Assembly (NCBI GenBank): GCA_937907165.1
Contig: CALCUH010000025.1
Coordinates: 1 to 29,711, forward strand
DNA: 29,711 nucleotides
Reading direction: 5' to 3'
DNA from: an uncultured Bacteroidales bacterium
GTDB taxonomy: Bacteria > Bacteroidota > Bacteroidia > Bacteroidales > Paludibacteraceae
Below are positions 15,433 to 24,769 of this stretch, in pieces. Both the position numbers and the translations under genes were made by a program. The notes beneath the pieces were generated by a model. That model was not told where the DNA came from. It searched no databases and saw only the letters and a program-made list of their open reading frames with translations. Within the stretch, counting starts at the first letter, position 1. Each line of letters starts with the position of its first letter.

Positions 15433-17307
15433 TTATCTTCCCATTAATATTAAGAGAATATTGATGTCGCTCGGCGAAATGCCCGGAATGCGGCTCGCTT
15501 GTCCGATAGTTTCAGGGTCAATTCTTTGCAGTTTTTGTCTCGCTTCGGTTGATAGTGATTGGATGGTCGAGTAATCGAATTTACCCTTTATGTTAATGTT
15601 TTCCAGCCTTTTAAGTTTATCTGCGATGAGCGTTTCTCTGTCGATGTATCCTTTGTACTTGATTTGGATTTCAGCGGCCTCGATGATTTCCTCTTTACGG
15701 TTAGGAATCTTTTCCAATGCGGCTTTTAAAGGCGCGATGCCTTCCGCAAGCATATTGATGGTCAGTTGAGGTCTGTTCACTAAGTCAACCAACTTGCAGC
15801 CGTTCTTTAACGGACTGGTTTCGTGTTGCTCCAAAAAGTCGTTTATCAAGTTCGCTTTTATGGAGAAATTATCGATGAAATCGACAATTCTATTCACTTC
15901 CTCTTTTTTCTGCGTGTATAGATCGAAGCGCTCTTTTTTAGCCAAACCGATTTCGTAGCCTTTCGTTGTCAGACGGGCGTCGGCGTCGTCTTGGCGGAGC
16001 AATATTCTGTATTCGGCGCGTGATGTGAACATTCTGTAAGGTTCGTCCACGCCTTTCGTGACAAGGTCGTCAATCAATACGCCGATGTATGCTTCATTTC
16101 TATTGAGAACGAATGGTTTACCTCCGTGACAGTTGATATGGGCGTTGATTCCGGCGATGATGCCTTGACCTGCCGCTTCCTCATATCCTGTCGTTCCGTT
16201 CACTTGACCAGCCATAAAGAGGTTCTTAATGATTTTAGATTCCAAATTGTGGTGGAGTTGTGTCGGATCGAAGTAGTCGTACTCGATGGCATAACCCGGA
16301 CGGTAGACCACAGCATTTTCCAAACCACGGATGGTTTTCAACGCATTCAATTGAATATCAAGTGGTAAAGATGAGGAAAATCCGTTCAAGTAATATTCTT
16401 GTGTGGTTTCTCCTTCTGGTTCAAGGAAGAGCTGATGTTGCGTCTTGTCGGCGAAAGTCACGATTTTAGTTTCGATACTTGGGCAATATCTTGGACCGAT
16501 ACTCTTGATTTGTCCGTTGAAAAGGGGAGAATCTGGTAAGCCTGCGCGAAGGATTTCATGCGTCCGCTCGTTGGTATGAGTGATGAAACAGTCGCGTTGC
16601 TTGAGTGGTCTCGGCTTGAAATCGAGGAAAGAGAATTTATGAAAATCGTCTTCTCCGCCTTGTACACTCATTACGGAGAAATCGATTGTTCTTCCGTCAA
16701 TGCGGACCGGCGTACCCGTTTTCATTCTATCTGTCCTGATTCCCAGCTCTTTAAGTTGTTCAGTCAGACCGTAAGAGGCAGGTTCTGAAATTCTTCCCGC
16801 TTTGATTTGCGTTCTTCCGCAATGGATGAGGCCCGTGAGGAAGGTGCCAGCGGTAAGTACGACGCACTTCGCTTTGAAGGTGGCGCCCATGCTGGTGACC
16901 ACGCCGCGCACCTCGTTGTTTTCAATGAGGAATTGTACGGCGGAGTCTTGCCAAATATTCAGGTTCTCAGTGTTCTCAAGGATATTTCTCCATTTCTCGC
17001 TGAATTTCTGCCTGTCCGCTTGTGAACGCGGGCTCCACATGGCAGGTCCTTTGGATTGGTTGAGCAGTCTATATTGGATGGCGGTAAGGTCGGTAACGAT
17101 ACCCATCTGTCCGCCAAGAGCATCTATCTCTCTGACTATCTGTCCTTTCGCTATTCCGCCCACGGCAGGATTGCAACTCATTTGAGCGATTTTATGCATA
17201 TCCATTGTGATGAGCAGAGTCTTTGAACCTAAATTTGCAGCAGCGGCCGCAGCTTCACAGCCGGCATGACCGGCGCCGATGACGATAACTTCGTAAGTGA
17301 ATTCCAT
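15433..17307 (-). CDS. mnmG: tRNA uridine-34 carboxymethylaminomethyl synthase subunit MnmG
   Basis: With MnmE, MnmG (GidA) adds the cmnm/nm group at C5 of wobble uridine 34, using FAD and methylene-THF. The 624 residues show the FAD fold (VIGAGHAGCEAA at 9-20) and the two redox/catalytic cysteines Cys45 (MSCNPAVGGIAKG) and Cys275 (GPRYCPSIETK). The C-terminal MnmE/tRNA-binding region is complete. It is the first gene of mnmG-uvrC-dtd-U32-dusB. The 153-base spacer to the divergent helicase gene holds TACTTTG on the minus strand (17328-17334), like a -7 box one base short, with no clear -33 partner. In many bacteria gidA lies near oriC, which fits the parS sites downstream. Confidence 0.96.
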   Translation of the reverse strand: MEFTYEVIVIGAGHAGCEAAAAAANLGSKTLLITMDMHKIAQMSCNPAVGGIAKGQIVREIDALGGQMGIVTDLTAIQYRLLNQSKGPAMWSPRSQADRQKFSEKWRNILENTENLNIWQDSAVQFLIENNEVRGVVTSMGATFKAKCVVLTAGTFLTGLIHCGRTQIKAGRISEPASYGLTEQLKELGIRTDRMKTGTPVRIDGRTIDFSVMSVQGGEDDFHKFSFLDFKPRPLKQRDCFITHTNERTHEILRAGLPDSPLFNGQIKSIGPRYCPSIETKIVTFADKTQHQLFLEPEGETTQEYYLNGFSSSLPLDIQLNALKTIRGLENAVVYRPGYAIEYDYFDPTQLHHNLESKIIKNLFMAGQVNGTTGYEEAAGQGIIAGINAHINCHGGKPFVLNRNEAYIGVLIDDLVTKGVDEPYRMFTSRAEYRILLRQDDADARLTTKGYEIGLAKKERFDLYTQKKEEVNRIVDFIDNFSIKANLINDFLEQHETSPLKNGCKLVDLVNRPQLTINMLAEGIAPLKAALEKIPNRKEEIIEAAEIQIKYKGYIDRETLIADKLKRLENINIKGKFDYSTIQSLSTEARQKLQRIDPETIGQASRIPGISPSDINILLILMGR

Positions 17308-17460
17308 TTCCCAATTTATTTGTTCTGCAAAGTACGCAATTTTTTGGTTAAGCGGATATTAGTGTGAAGAAGTATTTTGCATAAATCTGTTAAAACGATA
17401 GCGGATTTTTGTTATTTTGCGGATGAAATTTGGTCTTTACAAAAAAGTGATAATCAGAGA

Positions 17461-20400
17461 ATGGAGAATAATGAGCATCTTCTAAAAATTTACAAGGCTT
17501 CTGCCGGTTCGGGAAAGACATTTCGTTTGACGATGGAGTTTCTGAAGTATGTGATCGAGGACCCGACATGTTATGAACGTGTTTTGGCGGTGACTTTTAC
17601 GAATAAGGCTACCGCCGAAATGAAGATGCGTATCGTCTCGACCTTATACGGCATAGCGAATGATTTGGAGGAATCTCAGGGAGATATCGCCACTATCTTG
17701 CGTGAGATGGGCGAAAAAGATGCTAAATTTCGAAGCCATACCTATATCGTTGCGCAGGCGAAGATCGCTTTGTCGTTAATGTTACATAATTTCAGCAATT
17801 TCCATATCGAGACGATTGACTCATTCTTTCAGAGTGTGTTGCGTAATTTAGAGAAAGAACTGGGGCTCGGTACCCATCTAAATTTAGAATTGGAAGTGAA
17901 GCCGCTTTTATCTGAGGCTGTTGAAACCCTTTTGGATAGAATCACTGAAGAAGATACCCTTCGTTGTTGGGTTAGTCGTTTCATTTCTGATCAGATCGAT
18001 TCAGAAAAAGGATGGAATATTTCCGATAAAATCGCAAAATTTTCAGAAAATCTATTTTCGGAGCAATTCAGATTACGATCGAAAAAAATGTTTGATTTGG
18101 TTAAGAGTGACGAATCAAGCATTACCGTATATTTGGATAAAATATGTGAAGAGAAGAAAAAACGGAATGATGGCATTCTCCTTTTGATAAAACAATTCCA
18201 GGAGTTTAATATTGAACATGGATATACCATAGAAAATTATTACAGAAAAACCTATGGTTTATATGGTTATATCGACAAGCTAGCGCATGGGAAAACTCCT
18301 AATAGTAAAGGTGAAATCATCGCTTCGATTGCAAATAGAGAGGAATCCCCATTTAAAAAGGGTGTTGGAAGTAGGCAAGAGGAAGAATATGTATTGAGTA
18401 TACTCGATGGAATCGAAAAAAACAGAGAATTTATTAGAGAAATAGAGTATATCGAAAAAAACTTTTTCTGTGTCGGTCTCATCTCATTCGTTGAAAAGTA
18501 CATAAGGGAGATAAATGATGAGATGAACCAATTTATCCTTGCCGATACGCAAATATTGTTGAACGATATGATCGAGGATAGTGATGCCCCTTTCATTTAT
18601 GAGAAAATAGGTACCTATTTGGACCACATTATGATTGATGAGTTCCAGGATACGAGTGAAACTCAGTGGAGTAATTTTAAACCATTGATTTTGGAGTGTG
18701 CTTCTCGTAGAATGGATAGTTTGATTGTGGGAGACCAAAAACAATCCATTTATCGTTTCAGAAACGGAAATTGGCAATTATTGGGAAATTTGTCCGATGA
18801 AATGGCTCAAATATCTCCCCGAGTAGAGCCTTTGGACACTAATTGGCGTAGCGAGTCCAGAATTGTCGAATTTAATAATTACATTTTCGAAAAAATGCCG
18901 GTTATGTATGAAGATGGTAAAAATAATCATCCATTACTTGCCAGCATGATTCAAGCTTATAAGGATGCTTCTCAGAAGTGTAAGAAAGCAGAAAAAGCTG
19001 AAAGGGGCTACGTAAAAGCGCAATTTTTCGAAAAAAAGAATGTTGAAGAGTACAAGGAGTCTGTTTTACGCGCATTATCCGATGAAATCAGGTTTTTTCA
19101 GCAAAAAGGAGTAAAACCTGAACAGATGGCCATATTGGTGGACAAGAAGGATTATATAGCTGACATAGCGGAGTATTTCGCTTCTTATAAAATGGAGGAG
19201 GGCAACCAGGGTTATTGTTTTGATTTGATTTCTGAAAACGCCTATAAGTTAGACGCATCCGAAACAGTACAGTGTATTGTCTCAGCTATGCAGTACATAG
19301 CTTTACATATATATAATACCGATGGAAACGGAAAAAAACAGGATAGCGATTTGGCAATGGTTCAATTGTTGCGCTTATATGAAAGTGTGGGGAGAAACTT
19401 GGACGAGTCTACTTCGTTTTTCCCAAATCCTCGTAAATTGACTGATGATCAAATTGAATTCTTAGAATCCATCAATCGCTTATCAATGTTACCATTATAT
19501 GAAATGGTGGAGGAAATTTATCGAGTCATGCGGTTGGAAAGAATTCCGGAACAGGAGAGTTATTATTGCTTTTTCCTCGATAAAATCAATGAATTTTTAA
19601 CCAAGAAATCTTCCGATCTCAGTATTTTCCTTCATTATTGGGATGACTATTTGCATGAGCAACCGATTTCAAGCGGTGAGGCTTCTGGTATTAAGGTTAT
19701 GACCATACATAAATCAAAAGGCCTTGAATTCCAAACAGTTCTGATTCCTTTCTGTGATTGGGGATTGAAGTATAGTCCACAAAAAACAAACTATTTATGG
19801 GAAACGACGGAATCGCTTCCTTCTCCTTTGAACACTTTCCCTTTGGTAGCCATCAAAAAAGTAGATGATCTTTCCTCCTCCTATTTTAGCGATTCTTTTT
19901 ATAAGGAGGAGGTCGAGGAATATATGGACAAATTGAACCTTTTGTATGTGGCGCTCACAAGGGCTGAGAAGAATATGTCGATATTTGGTATGTTGAAATC
20001 GGAAACAAAAGGGAAGGAAGAGAAAGAAGACACTTCCGTTTCTCATCGTCTCGTTACCATTCTGAAATACTCGGAATTTGGTAATTGGGATGATGATAAT
20101 AATATATTTTTGTCAGGTGAAGTGGACGTGGAAGAGGAAACCACCAAATTTGACACTAAAAATCCTTTTAAGCGGAGTCCGAACAAATTATCTTTCAATT
20201 GTCTCACATATACCCAAAAGGGAAAATTCAGGCAGTCTAATAAATCTAACGATTTCATCGAGGATAATGATTTCGAAACCACGCAGAATGAGTATATAGA
20301 TAAGGGTAAATTACTCCATTATCTTTTTTCTAAAATATCCACGGCGGACGATATCGAAAAAGTCGTGAACCAAATGGAGTTCGAAGGTTTGTTTGAGAGC

Positions 20401-20715
20401 GTAGAGCAAAAACGAAAAATATTATCTTCTGTGCGTAAGGCGATGGAGACTGAAGAGGCGCAACGATGGTTCCGTCCAGGCTTGAAATTATACAATGAAT
20501 GTTCCATTTTATATAGGGACGAGAATGGAGACGTGCAGGTTCGTCGTCCTGACAGGGTGATTTGCGAAGGCAATCATATGACGGTTGTCGATTTTAAGTT
20601 TGGAAAAAAATCTCCGAAATATCAAAAACAGATAGATGAATATGTCGATCTTCTCGAAAGAATGGGATATCAGGCCGATGGCCATATATGGTATCTGAAT
20701 GACCTTTTTTCTTAG
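17461..20715 (+). CDS. UvrD/RecB-family helicase-nuclease (AddA-like)
   Basis: A superfamily 1 DNA helicase with a C-terminal RecB-type nuclease, 1084 residues, probably processing double-strand breaks for recombination. Motifs in order: Walker A KASAGSGKT (12-20, Lys19), Walker B IDEFQDTS (Asp393, Glu394), GDQKQSIYRFR, LDTNWRS, GIKVMTIHKSKGLEFQ and LLYVALTRAEK. The nuclease has His953 (GKLLHYLF), Asp1031 (RPDRVI) and Asp1044/Lys1046 (VVDFKFGK), a complete PD-(D/E)XK core. I chose the ATG at 17461 (MENNEHLLKIYKASAGSGKT) because the Walker motif normally lies at the extreme N-terminus. An upstream ATG at 17377 adds 28 unrelated residues. No AddB-like partner is in the window. Confidence 0.9.
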   Translation: MENNEHLLKIYKASAGSGKTFRLTMEFLKYVIEDPTCYERVLAVTFTNKATAEMKMRIVSTLYGIANDLEESQGDIATILREMGEKDAKFRSHTYIVAQAKIALSLMLHNFSNFHIETIDSFFQSVLRNLEKELGLGTHLNLELEVKPLLSEAVETLLDRITEEDTLRCWVSRFISDQIDSEKGWNISDKIAKFSENLFSEQFRLRSKKMFDLVKSDESSITVYLDKICEEKKKRNDGILLLIKQFQEFNIEHGYTIENYYRKTYGLYGYIDKLAHGKTPNSKGEIIASIANREESPFKKGVGSRQEEEYVLSILDGIEKNREFIREIEYIEKNFFCVGLISFVEKYIREINDEMNQFILADTQILLNDMIEDSDAPFIYEKIGTYLDHIMIDEFQDTSETQWSNFKPLILECASRRMDSLIVGDQKQSIYRFRNGNWQLLGNLSDEMAQISPRVEPLDTNWRSESRIVEFNNYIFEKMPVMYEDGKNNHPLLASMIQAYKDASQKCKKAEKAERGYVKAQFFEKKNVEEYKESVLRALSDEIRFFQQKGVKPEQMAILVDKKDYIADIAEYFASYKMEEGNQGYCFDLISENAYKLDASETVQCIVSAMQYIALHIYNTDGNGKKQDSDLAMVQLLRLYESVGRNLDESTSFFPNPRKLTDDQIEFLESINRLSMLPLYEMVEEIYRVMRLERIPEQESYYCFFLDKINEFLTKKSSDLSIFLHYWDDYLHEQPISSGEASGIKVMTIHKSKGLEFQTVLIPFCDWGLKYSPQKTNYLWETTESLPSPLNTFPLVAIKKVDDLSSSYFSDSFYKEEVEEYMDKLNLLYVALTRAEKNMSIFGMLKSETKGKEEKEDTSVSHRLVTILKYSEFGNWDDDNNIFLSGEVDVEEETTKFDTKNPFKRSPNKLSFNCLTYTQKGKFRQSNKSNDFIEDNDFETTQNEYIDKGKLLHYLFSKISTADDIEKVVNQMEFEGLFESVEQKRKILSSVRKAMETEEAQRWFRPGLKLYNECSILYRDENGDVQVRRPDRVICEGNHMTVVDFKFGKKSPKYQKQIDEYVDLLERMGYQADGHIWYLNDLFS

Positions 20716-20756
20716 AAAATGAATCGATTTTATAGTTTTATGGTGTTTTCATCTAT

Positions 20757-20787
20757 TTTGAAATATGATTAATAAATCTTAAATTTG
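20757..20787 (+). promoter_or_regulatory. Consensus Bacteroidota promoter of the polysaccharide cluster
   Basis: TTTG (20757-20760), 19 bases, then TAAATTTG (20780-20787) match the consensus exactly. The expected start near 20795 gives a leader of about 58 bases before the GT4 gene, and marks where a separate transcription unit begins after the helicase gene. Confidence 0.8.
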
Positions 20788-20852
20788 CCTCGAATACAAA
20801 AGGTATTTCTCTATAATCTAAAACCATTGAGTTGAAATAAATAAACACAATT

Positions 20853-21977
20853 ATGTCAAATAAAAAAAAGATCGCATTTGTATCAAACGGCACATACTCA
20901 TTATACAATTTCCGTATGGGAGTTATACGTCATTTCGCTCAAAAATATGAGGTTGTGGTTATTGCCCCTGAGGATGAATATGCTGTTTTCTTTAAGAATG
21001 AAGGCATTCGTTTCATTCCTATTCCTTTGAATGTAAAGACGGCCGGTTTGATGGATGACTTACGGTTGATAAAATCTTTTTACAATATATATAAAGCCGA
21101 AAAATTTGATCTTATTTGTCATTATTCTATTAAGGCTATCATTTACGGTTCTTTGGTAAGTTCGTTTTTATCCTTAAATAATATAGTTATTACGACTGGT
21201 TTGGGTATCATCTTCATGACAGACAGCTTAAAGAACCGTATCATAAAGCTTCTATATAAATTCGCTATTAGGAATGTTAATGAGGTATGGTTTATTAATC
21301 ATGACGATTATAATGAGTTTATAAAGAATCATTTTGTCAAAAAGGAGAAAACATATCTTTTAAACAGCGAGGGTGTCAATACGGAGTACTATTCCGAAAT
21401 GCCAAAATCCAACGAAGATGGAAGTTTCACATTCTTGCTTATGTCCCGATTGATGCCTGAAAAAGGAGTTCGTGAGTATATGCAGGCGGCGAAAAAGTTG
21501 AAACCGAAATATCCCAATATGCGATTTATGATGTTGGGTAAGATAGATTTAGGGACTAAGAATAATATCACCAATGAGGAGCTGAACGAATGGGTGAAAG
21601 AAGGTTATATTGATTATAGGGGATATTTTTTGGAGGTTCGCCAGTTTATAGCGGATTCGGATTGTGTGGTTTTACCTTCCTATCGTGAAGGTGTTCCGCG
21701 TTGTCTTATGGAAGCGATGAGTATGAAGAAACCTATTATCGCCTCCAATTGTATCGGTTGTGTCGAACTCATCCAGGATGGTGTGAACGGATATATGTGT
21801 GAGACTAAGTCGGCGGATGATTTGGCGGATAAGATGGAGCGCTTCTATATGTTGCCGCAGGAGAAGCGTGATGCCATGGGTGAAGCAGGACGAGAGTTTA
21901 TCATACGAAAGCATGATGAGAAATTAGTGGCCCAATGCTATGAAAAGAGGTTAAAAAGATATTTGGAAACTGATTGA
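20853..21977 (+). CDS. Family 4 glycosyltransferase
   Basis: A GT-B fold sugar transferase of 374 residues. The N-terminal acceptor domain starts KKIAFVSNGTYSLYNFRMG. The C-terminal nucleotide-sugar domain has LMSRLMPEKGVREYMQAAK and the retaining GT4 signature Glu279-x7-Glu287 (REGVPRCLMEAMSMKKP), followed by the GVNGYM segment. No membrane helix is seen apart from a hydrophobic stretch around 105-125 that may touch the membrane. It is similar in layout to the CapM/EpsD-type enzymes of capsule and exopolysaccharide pathways. Donor and acceptor cannot be predicted. It has its own promoter and opens the polysaccharide region. Confidence 0.88.
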   Translation: MSNKKKIAFVSNGTYSLYNFRMGVIRHFAQKYEVVVIAPEDEYAVFFKNEGIRFIPIPLNVKTAGLMDDLRLIKSFYNIYKAEKFDLICHYSIKAIIYGSLVSSFLSLNNIVITTGLGIIFMTDSLKNRIIKLLYKFAIRNVNEVWFINHDDYNEFIKNHFVKKEKTYLLNSEGVNTEYYSEMPKSNEDGSFTFLLMSRLMPEKGVREYMQAAKKLKPKYPNMRFMMLGKIDLGTKNNITNEELNEWVKEGYIDYRGYFLEVRQFIADSDCVVLPSYREGVPRCLMEAMSMKKPIIASNCIGCVELIQDGVNGYMCETKSADDLADKMERFYMLPQEKRDAMGEAGREFIIRKHDEKLVAQCYEKRLKRYLETD

Positions 21978-21993
21978 AGAAACGAAGAACGAT

Positions 21994-22096
21994 AACGTGA
22001 CAAAACTCTTTAACGAGCGAGGAATCTCCGTCACGTTTGATCGCTACTTTTTGATCCTCCCTTTGTGAGAGGAATTCCCGTCTTAAAGGAGATTCC
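21994..22096. repeat. Cluster of inverted repeats between convergent genes
   Basis: Two interleaved inverted repeats lie here: AACGTGAC (21994-22001) with GTCACGTT (22030-22037), and GGAATCTCC (22021-22029) with GGAGATTCC (22088-22096). A near-direct repeat GAGGAATCTCCGTC / GAGGAATTCCCGTC (22018 and 22068) adds more structure. The stretch fills the gap between the GT4 and acyltransferase genes and may act as a two-way terminator, although no long T tract follows. Confidence 0.5.
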
Positions 22097-22097
22097 T

Positions 22098-22703
22098 TCA
22101 ATCAACGGGGAATCTGTTGTTAACGAACTTCCCGGGGTTATTATAGTTCAACACTTTTGCCGGAACGCCTGCAGCTGTCGCATTCTCAGGTATATCTCTT
22201 GTTACTACCGCTCCTGCTCCAATGGAAGAGAAGGAACCGATTTTCACGTCTTCGACGATGGATACGTTAGGCCCGATATATACGTAATCGCCAATAATGG
22301 CTGGCGTTCCATAATTCGTTCCTATATTGAGGAATTGTGAAACATTCACATTGTTACCAATGATTGTTCCTTTTCCGATCACCATGCAAATTTCATGGCC
22401 GATGGAAAGGCCATAGCCGACTTTCGCCGCTAATGAAATCCTTATTTGGGATCTGCAACATTCCCTTGCGTACATGGCCACGCAAAAAGGATAAAGCCAG
22501 CCTTTATACTGGCTTAGGCGGAACCAAAAAAGGAATGATGATAAGAAAGGGGCGAAACTCCTTAATAGAATGGATAGGAATGACTCGTTCTTCCCTGATA
22601 TGCGGTATCTGTCGCTTTTGATTAGTTTAATACAATCGCGGTAACTTTCAGGAATGGGAATACTTACTTGGTACCCATTTAAATCGTAATGTTCTTTTTT
22701 CAT
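22098..22703 (-). CDS. Left-handed beta-helix acyltransferase (serine acetyltransferase-like)
   Basis: The protein has 201 residues. The C-terminal half is a hexapeptide-repeat helix (IGHEICMVIGKGTIIGNNVNVS, then IIGDYVYIGPNVSIVEDVKIG and GAGAVVTRDIPENATAAGVPAKVL), the acetyl-CoA fold of the CysE/WcaB type, with His103 at the usual catalytic place. The N-terminal half is mostly helical with a hydrophobic part near 43-62. Inside a polysaccharide cluster such proteins usually O-acetylate a sugar rather than serine, but this is inferred from context. It is transcribed against its neighbours. A TAAATTTG box (22794-22801, minus strand) lies about 90 bases upstream, without a clear -33 element. Confidence 0.85.
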   Translation of the reverse strand: MKKEHYDLNGYQVSIPIPESYRDCIKLIKSDRYRISGKNESFLSILLRSFAPFLSSFLFWFRLSQYKGWLYPFCVAMYARECCRSQIRISLAAKVGYGLSIGHEICMVIGKGTIIGNNVNVSQFLNIGTNYGTPAIIGDYVYIGPNVSIVEDVKIGSFSSIGAGAVVTRDIPENATAAGVPAKVLNYNNPGKFVNNRFPVD

Positions 22704-23117
22704 TTTTCAAGACAGTAAATGTTGGTAATAATTACTATTAATTTCACTATTAGCTATAGGGTGAAAAATAATATCGTTCATAATTTCCGAATACAAATTT
22801 AATATCTAATCGTTGTGTATATGAATAAATATGAAATAATTTAGAATATGATTAAATATTAATGAGATCTTAGACAGATTTTTAATCAATAACTTAGAAT
22901 CGTTTCTGGTGCTTTCTTATATGATTTACAAAACAACTTGGTATAAATTTAATATTGGAATGAGGATAATTATATGGTTTTGGGTGGATTTTGAGCGTCG
23001 ATTGTCTTAATCCTCATTACCGCAATTATCCATCCATATTTGGAATTTTGAAATGTGGTCAAATAAATATAATTTTGCTTTGAATAGATGGTAGGTTTAA
23101 TGGTTATGCCATATCCG
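22704..23117. other. Divergent intergenic region with promoters and an inverted repeat
   Basis: No gene is seen in these 414 bases. On the minus strand a TAAATTTG box (22794-22801) could serve the acyltransferase. On the plus strand the flippase promoter lies at 23047-23077. Between them AATGAGGAT (22959-22967) and ATCCTCATT (23010-23018) form a 9-bp inverted repeat. A second pair, GGATAATT (22964-22971) and AATTATCC (23024-23031), competes with it, so the stretch could fold in two alternative ways or bind a regulator. Confidence 0.5.
23047..23077 (+). promoter_or_regulatory. Consensus Bacteroidota promoter of the flippase-polymerase operon
   Basis: TTTG (23047-23050), a 19-base spacer, then TAATTTTG (23070-23077) match the consensus exactly. 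Transcription should start near 23083, only a few bases before the first in-frame ATG at 23088. This is why a later start codon for the flippase is preferred. Confidence 0.78.
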
Positions 23118-24764
23118 ATGTTTATTCGAAATATCATTTCATGGAATAAAGTAAAAACATTGAAATACTTCAACTTATATAAATATTGTGTGAATTTCAT
23201 ATCCACGCCTCGTAGGATTTCAATAGCGTTGGGCATCTCACGCTTTTTAAAAATGTTTTTGGGGATTGTGGTTTTATTTTTATCCGTCAAGTATTTCGGA
23301 ACTACTTTCGAAAGAGATTCATGGGTATTGTCAATCGCTTTTTGGTCTATTGTAATTTGTTTCATATTTTCACCGATTAATGAAATATTCCGCACCAAGT
23401 ATATTTTCATAAAAGAACAGGAGGGGGAAGAAGTGGCGATAAGAGCCGTGAATTCTTTGATGAATCTATTCAATCTCTCCTATTTGGTGATTGTGGTCGT
23501 GGTTTTTTTTTGTGCTAGTCCGTTGACATTTCTTTTGGCTTCCGGATTTGATGATGAGATGCGGGATTTTTTGTCCATTATGATTTTTTCATTGATCCCG
23601 TTTTTTGTTCTCCAGGAGCAAAGCACCATCCTAATAGCGTTATTGAACACATACGAATCATATTTTTATCCTGAAATAGTATTCCTATCATCAAGTGTCA
23701 TCAATATTATCGCCATTGTGTTTTTATCGAATACGTTGGGTATTTATGCATTGGTAATAAGTGCTACGGTGAACAATTTGTTGATGGTGGTCGTTTTGAC
23801 TTGCATGTTGAAGAAGAAAGTCAGTTCTTTCCGCCTCATCTCCAAACAGTCCATTAAGTGTGCAAGTCCCTTTGTCAAATTGTCGCTGCCTATGTATCTA
23901 AGCGCGATCTGTAGTCAGGTTTATCTTTTTGTCGAAAAATCTTTGTGCACTAATTTTGGGGAGGGAATGGTTTCCATATTTGACTATGCCAGACAGATTG
24001 CGGGGATGCCTTATGTGGTTTTTTCTACTATAGTGCCGATTGTGATGACTCCTTTGCTGTCATTGGCTTTTGTGAATGGAGATGAGGAGAAGTTCTCGGA
24101 TGAGATGCGTCGTCTCGTCCAATTGTTCCTTTATCTTACATGCTTCTTTTCCGTATTGATGATAACAAATTCAGAACAGGTTTCCTATGTGCTGTTTTCG
24201 TCGAAAAGCGAAGTTTTCATGAATGTTTTAGCTTTCTTGTGTATAGGAATTTTGTTTATGACAATCACTTTGGTGTGCGGACAGGCGTTGATTGCTAGAA
24301 ATAGAGTGGTGGATTATGTGGTGGCGGTCATATCCGGTAATGTCGTCGCCATATCTTTGTGTTTCATACTTGTTTATCTTCCTCCCTATATCGATAACAT
24401 TGTTCATATATCCCCTCGTATTGAGAATATGGCCATTTCATTTTTGATAGGCCAGTTCATCTCTTCTATGATCGCTTTCCATAAATTGAAGATCAGAAAG
24501 AAACACTTGTTCTTGAAGAATATGTTAATCATTTTTTTCTCTTGTGTAGTCGCATATGGTTTAGTATCCCTTTTCCAATATATGATGTCCGGAACCGTAT
24601 TGTTATCCGTAGATATGTTTTATACGGTGCTTGACCTCTTGATTTGCGCAACCCTTGTTTTTTTTATACTTTTGTCGATGTTATTGGTTTTAGACGCAGA
24701 GGAGCGTAAGACGGTTTTAGGTTTGTGCGCAAATTTCAGTAAAAAATGCTTTAAACACTCATAA
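23118..24764 (+). CDS. MurJ/MviN-like polysaccharide flippase
   Basis: A polytopic membrane protein of about 548 residues with some 12-14 hydrophobic segments, expected to move undecaprenyl-linked glycan units across the inner membrane. The central segment (GMVSIFDYARQIAGMPYVVFSTIVPIVMTPLLS, then GDEEKFSDEMRRLVQLFLYLT) follows the pattern of MurJ-type MOP-superfamily flippases. Its place beside polymerase and glycosyltransferase genes suggests a Wzx-like role for a surface glycan rather than lipid II. Start choice: in-frame ATGs occur at 23088, 23100, 23106 and 23118. The promoter ends at 23077, so 23118 (MFIRNIISWNKVK) leaves a realistic leader. The next gene starts 5 bases after the stop. 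Confidence 0.82.
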   Translation: MFIRNIISWNKVKTLKYFNLYKYCVNFISTPRRISIALGISRFLKMFLGIVVLFLSVKYFGTTFERDSWVLSIAFWSIVICFIFSPINEIFRTKYIFIKEQEGEEVAIRAVNSLMNLFNLSYLVIVVVVFFCASPLTFLLASGFDDEMRDFLSIMIFSLIPFFVLQEQSTILIALLNTYESYFYPEIVFLSSSVINIIAIVFLSNTLGIYALVISATVNNLLMVVVLTCMLKKKVSSFRLISKQSIKCASPFVKLSLPMYLSAICSQVYLFVEKSLCTNFGEGMVSIFDYARQIAGMPYVVFSTIVPIVMTPLLSLAFVNGDEEKFSDEMRRLVQLFLYLTCFFSVLMITNSEQVSYVLFSSKSEVFMNVLAFLCIGILFMTITLVCGQALIARNRVVDYVVAVISGNVVAISLCFILVYLPPYIDNIVHISPRIENMAISFLIGQFISSMIAFHKLKIRKKHLFLKNMLIIFFSCVVAYGLVSLFQYMMSGTVLLSVDMFYTVLDLLICATLVFFILLSMLLVLDAEERKTVLGLCANFSKKCFKHS

Positions 24765-24769
24765 TAACT

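Noticed and set aside
22970..23473. A 167-codon minus-strand frame over the flippase start and promoter.
   Set aside because: It overlaps a well-supported gene, has no family features, and its composition looks like an antisense shadow.
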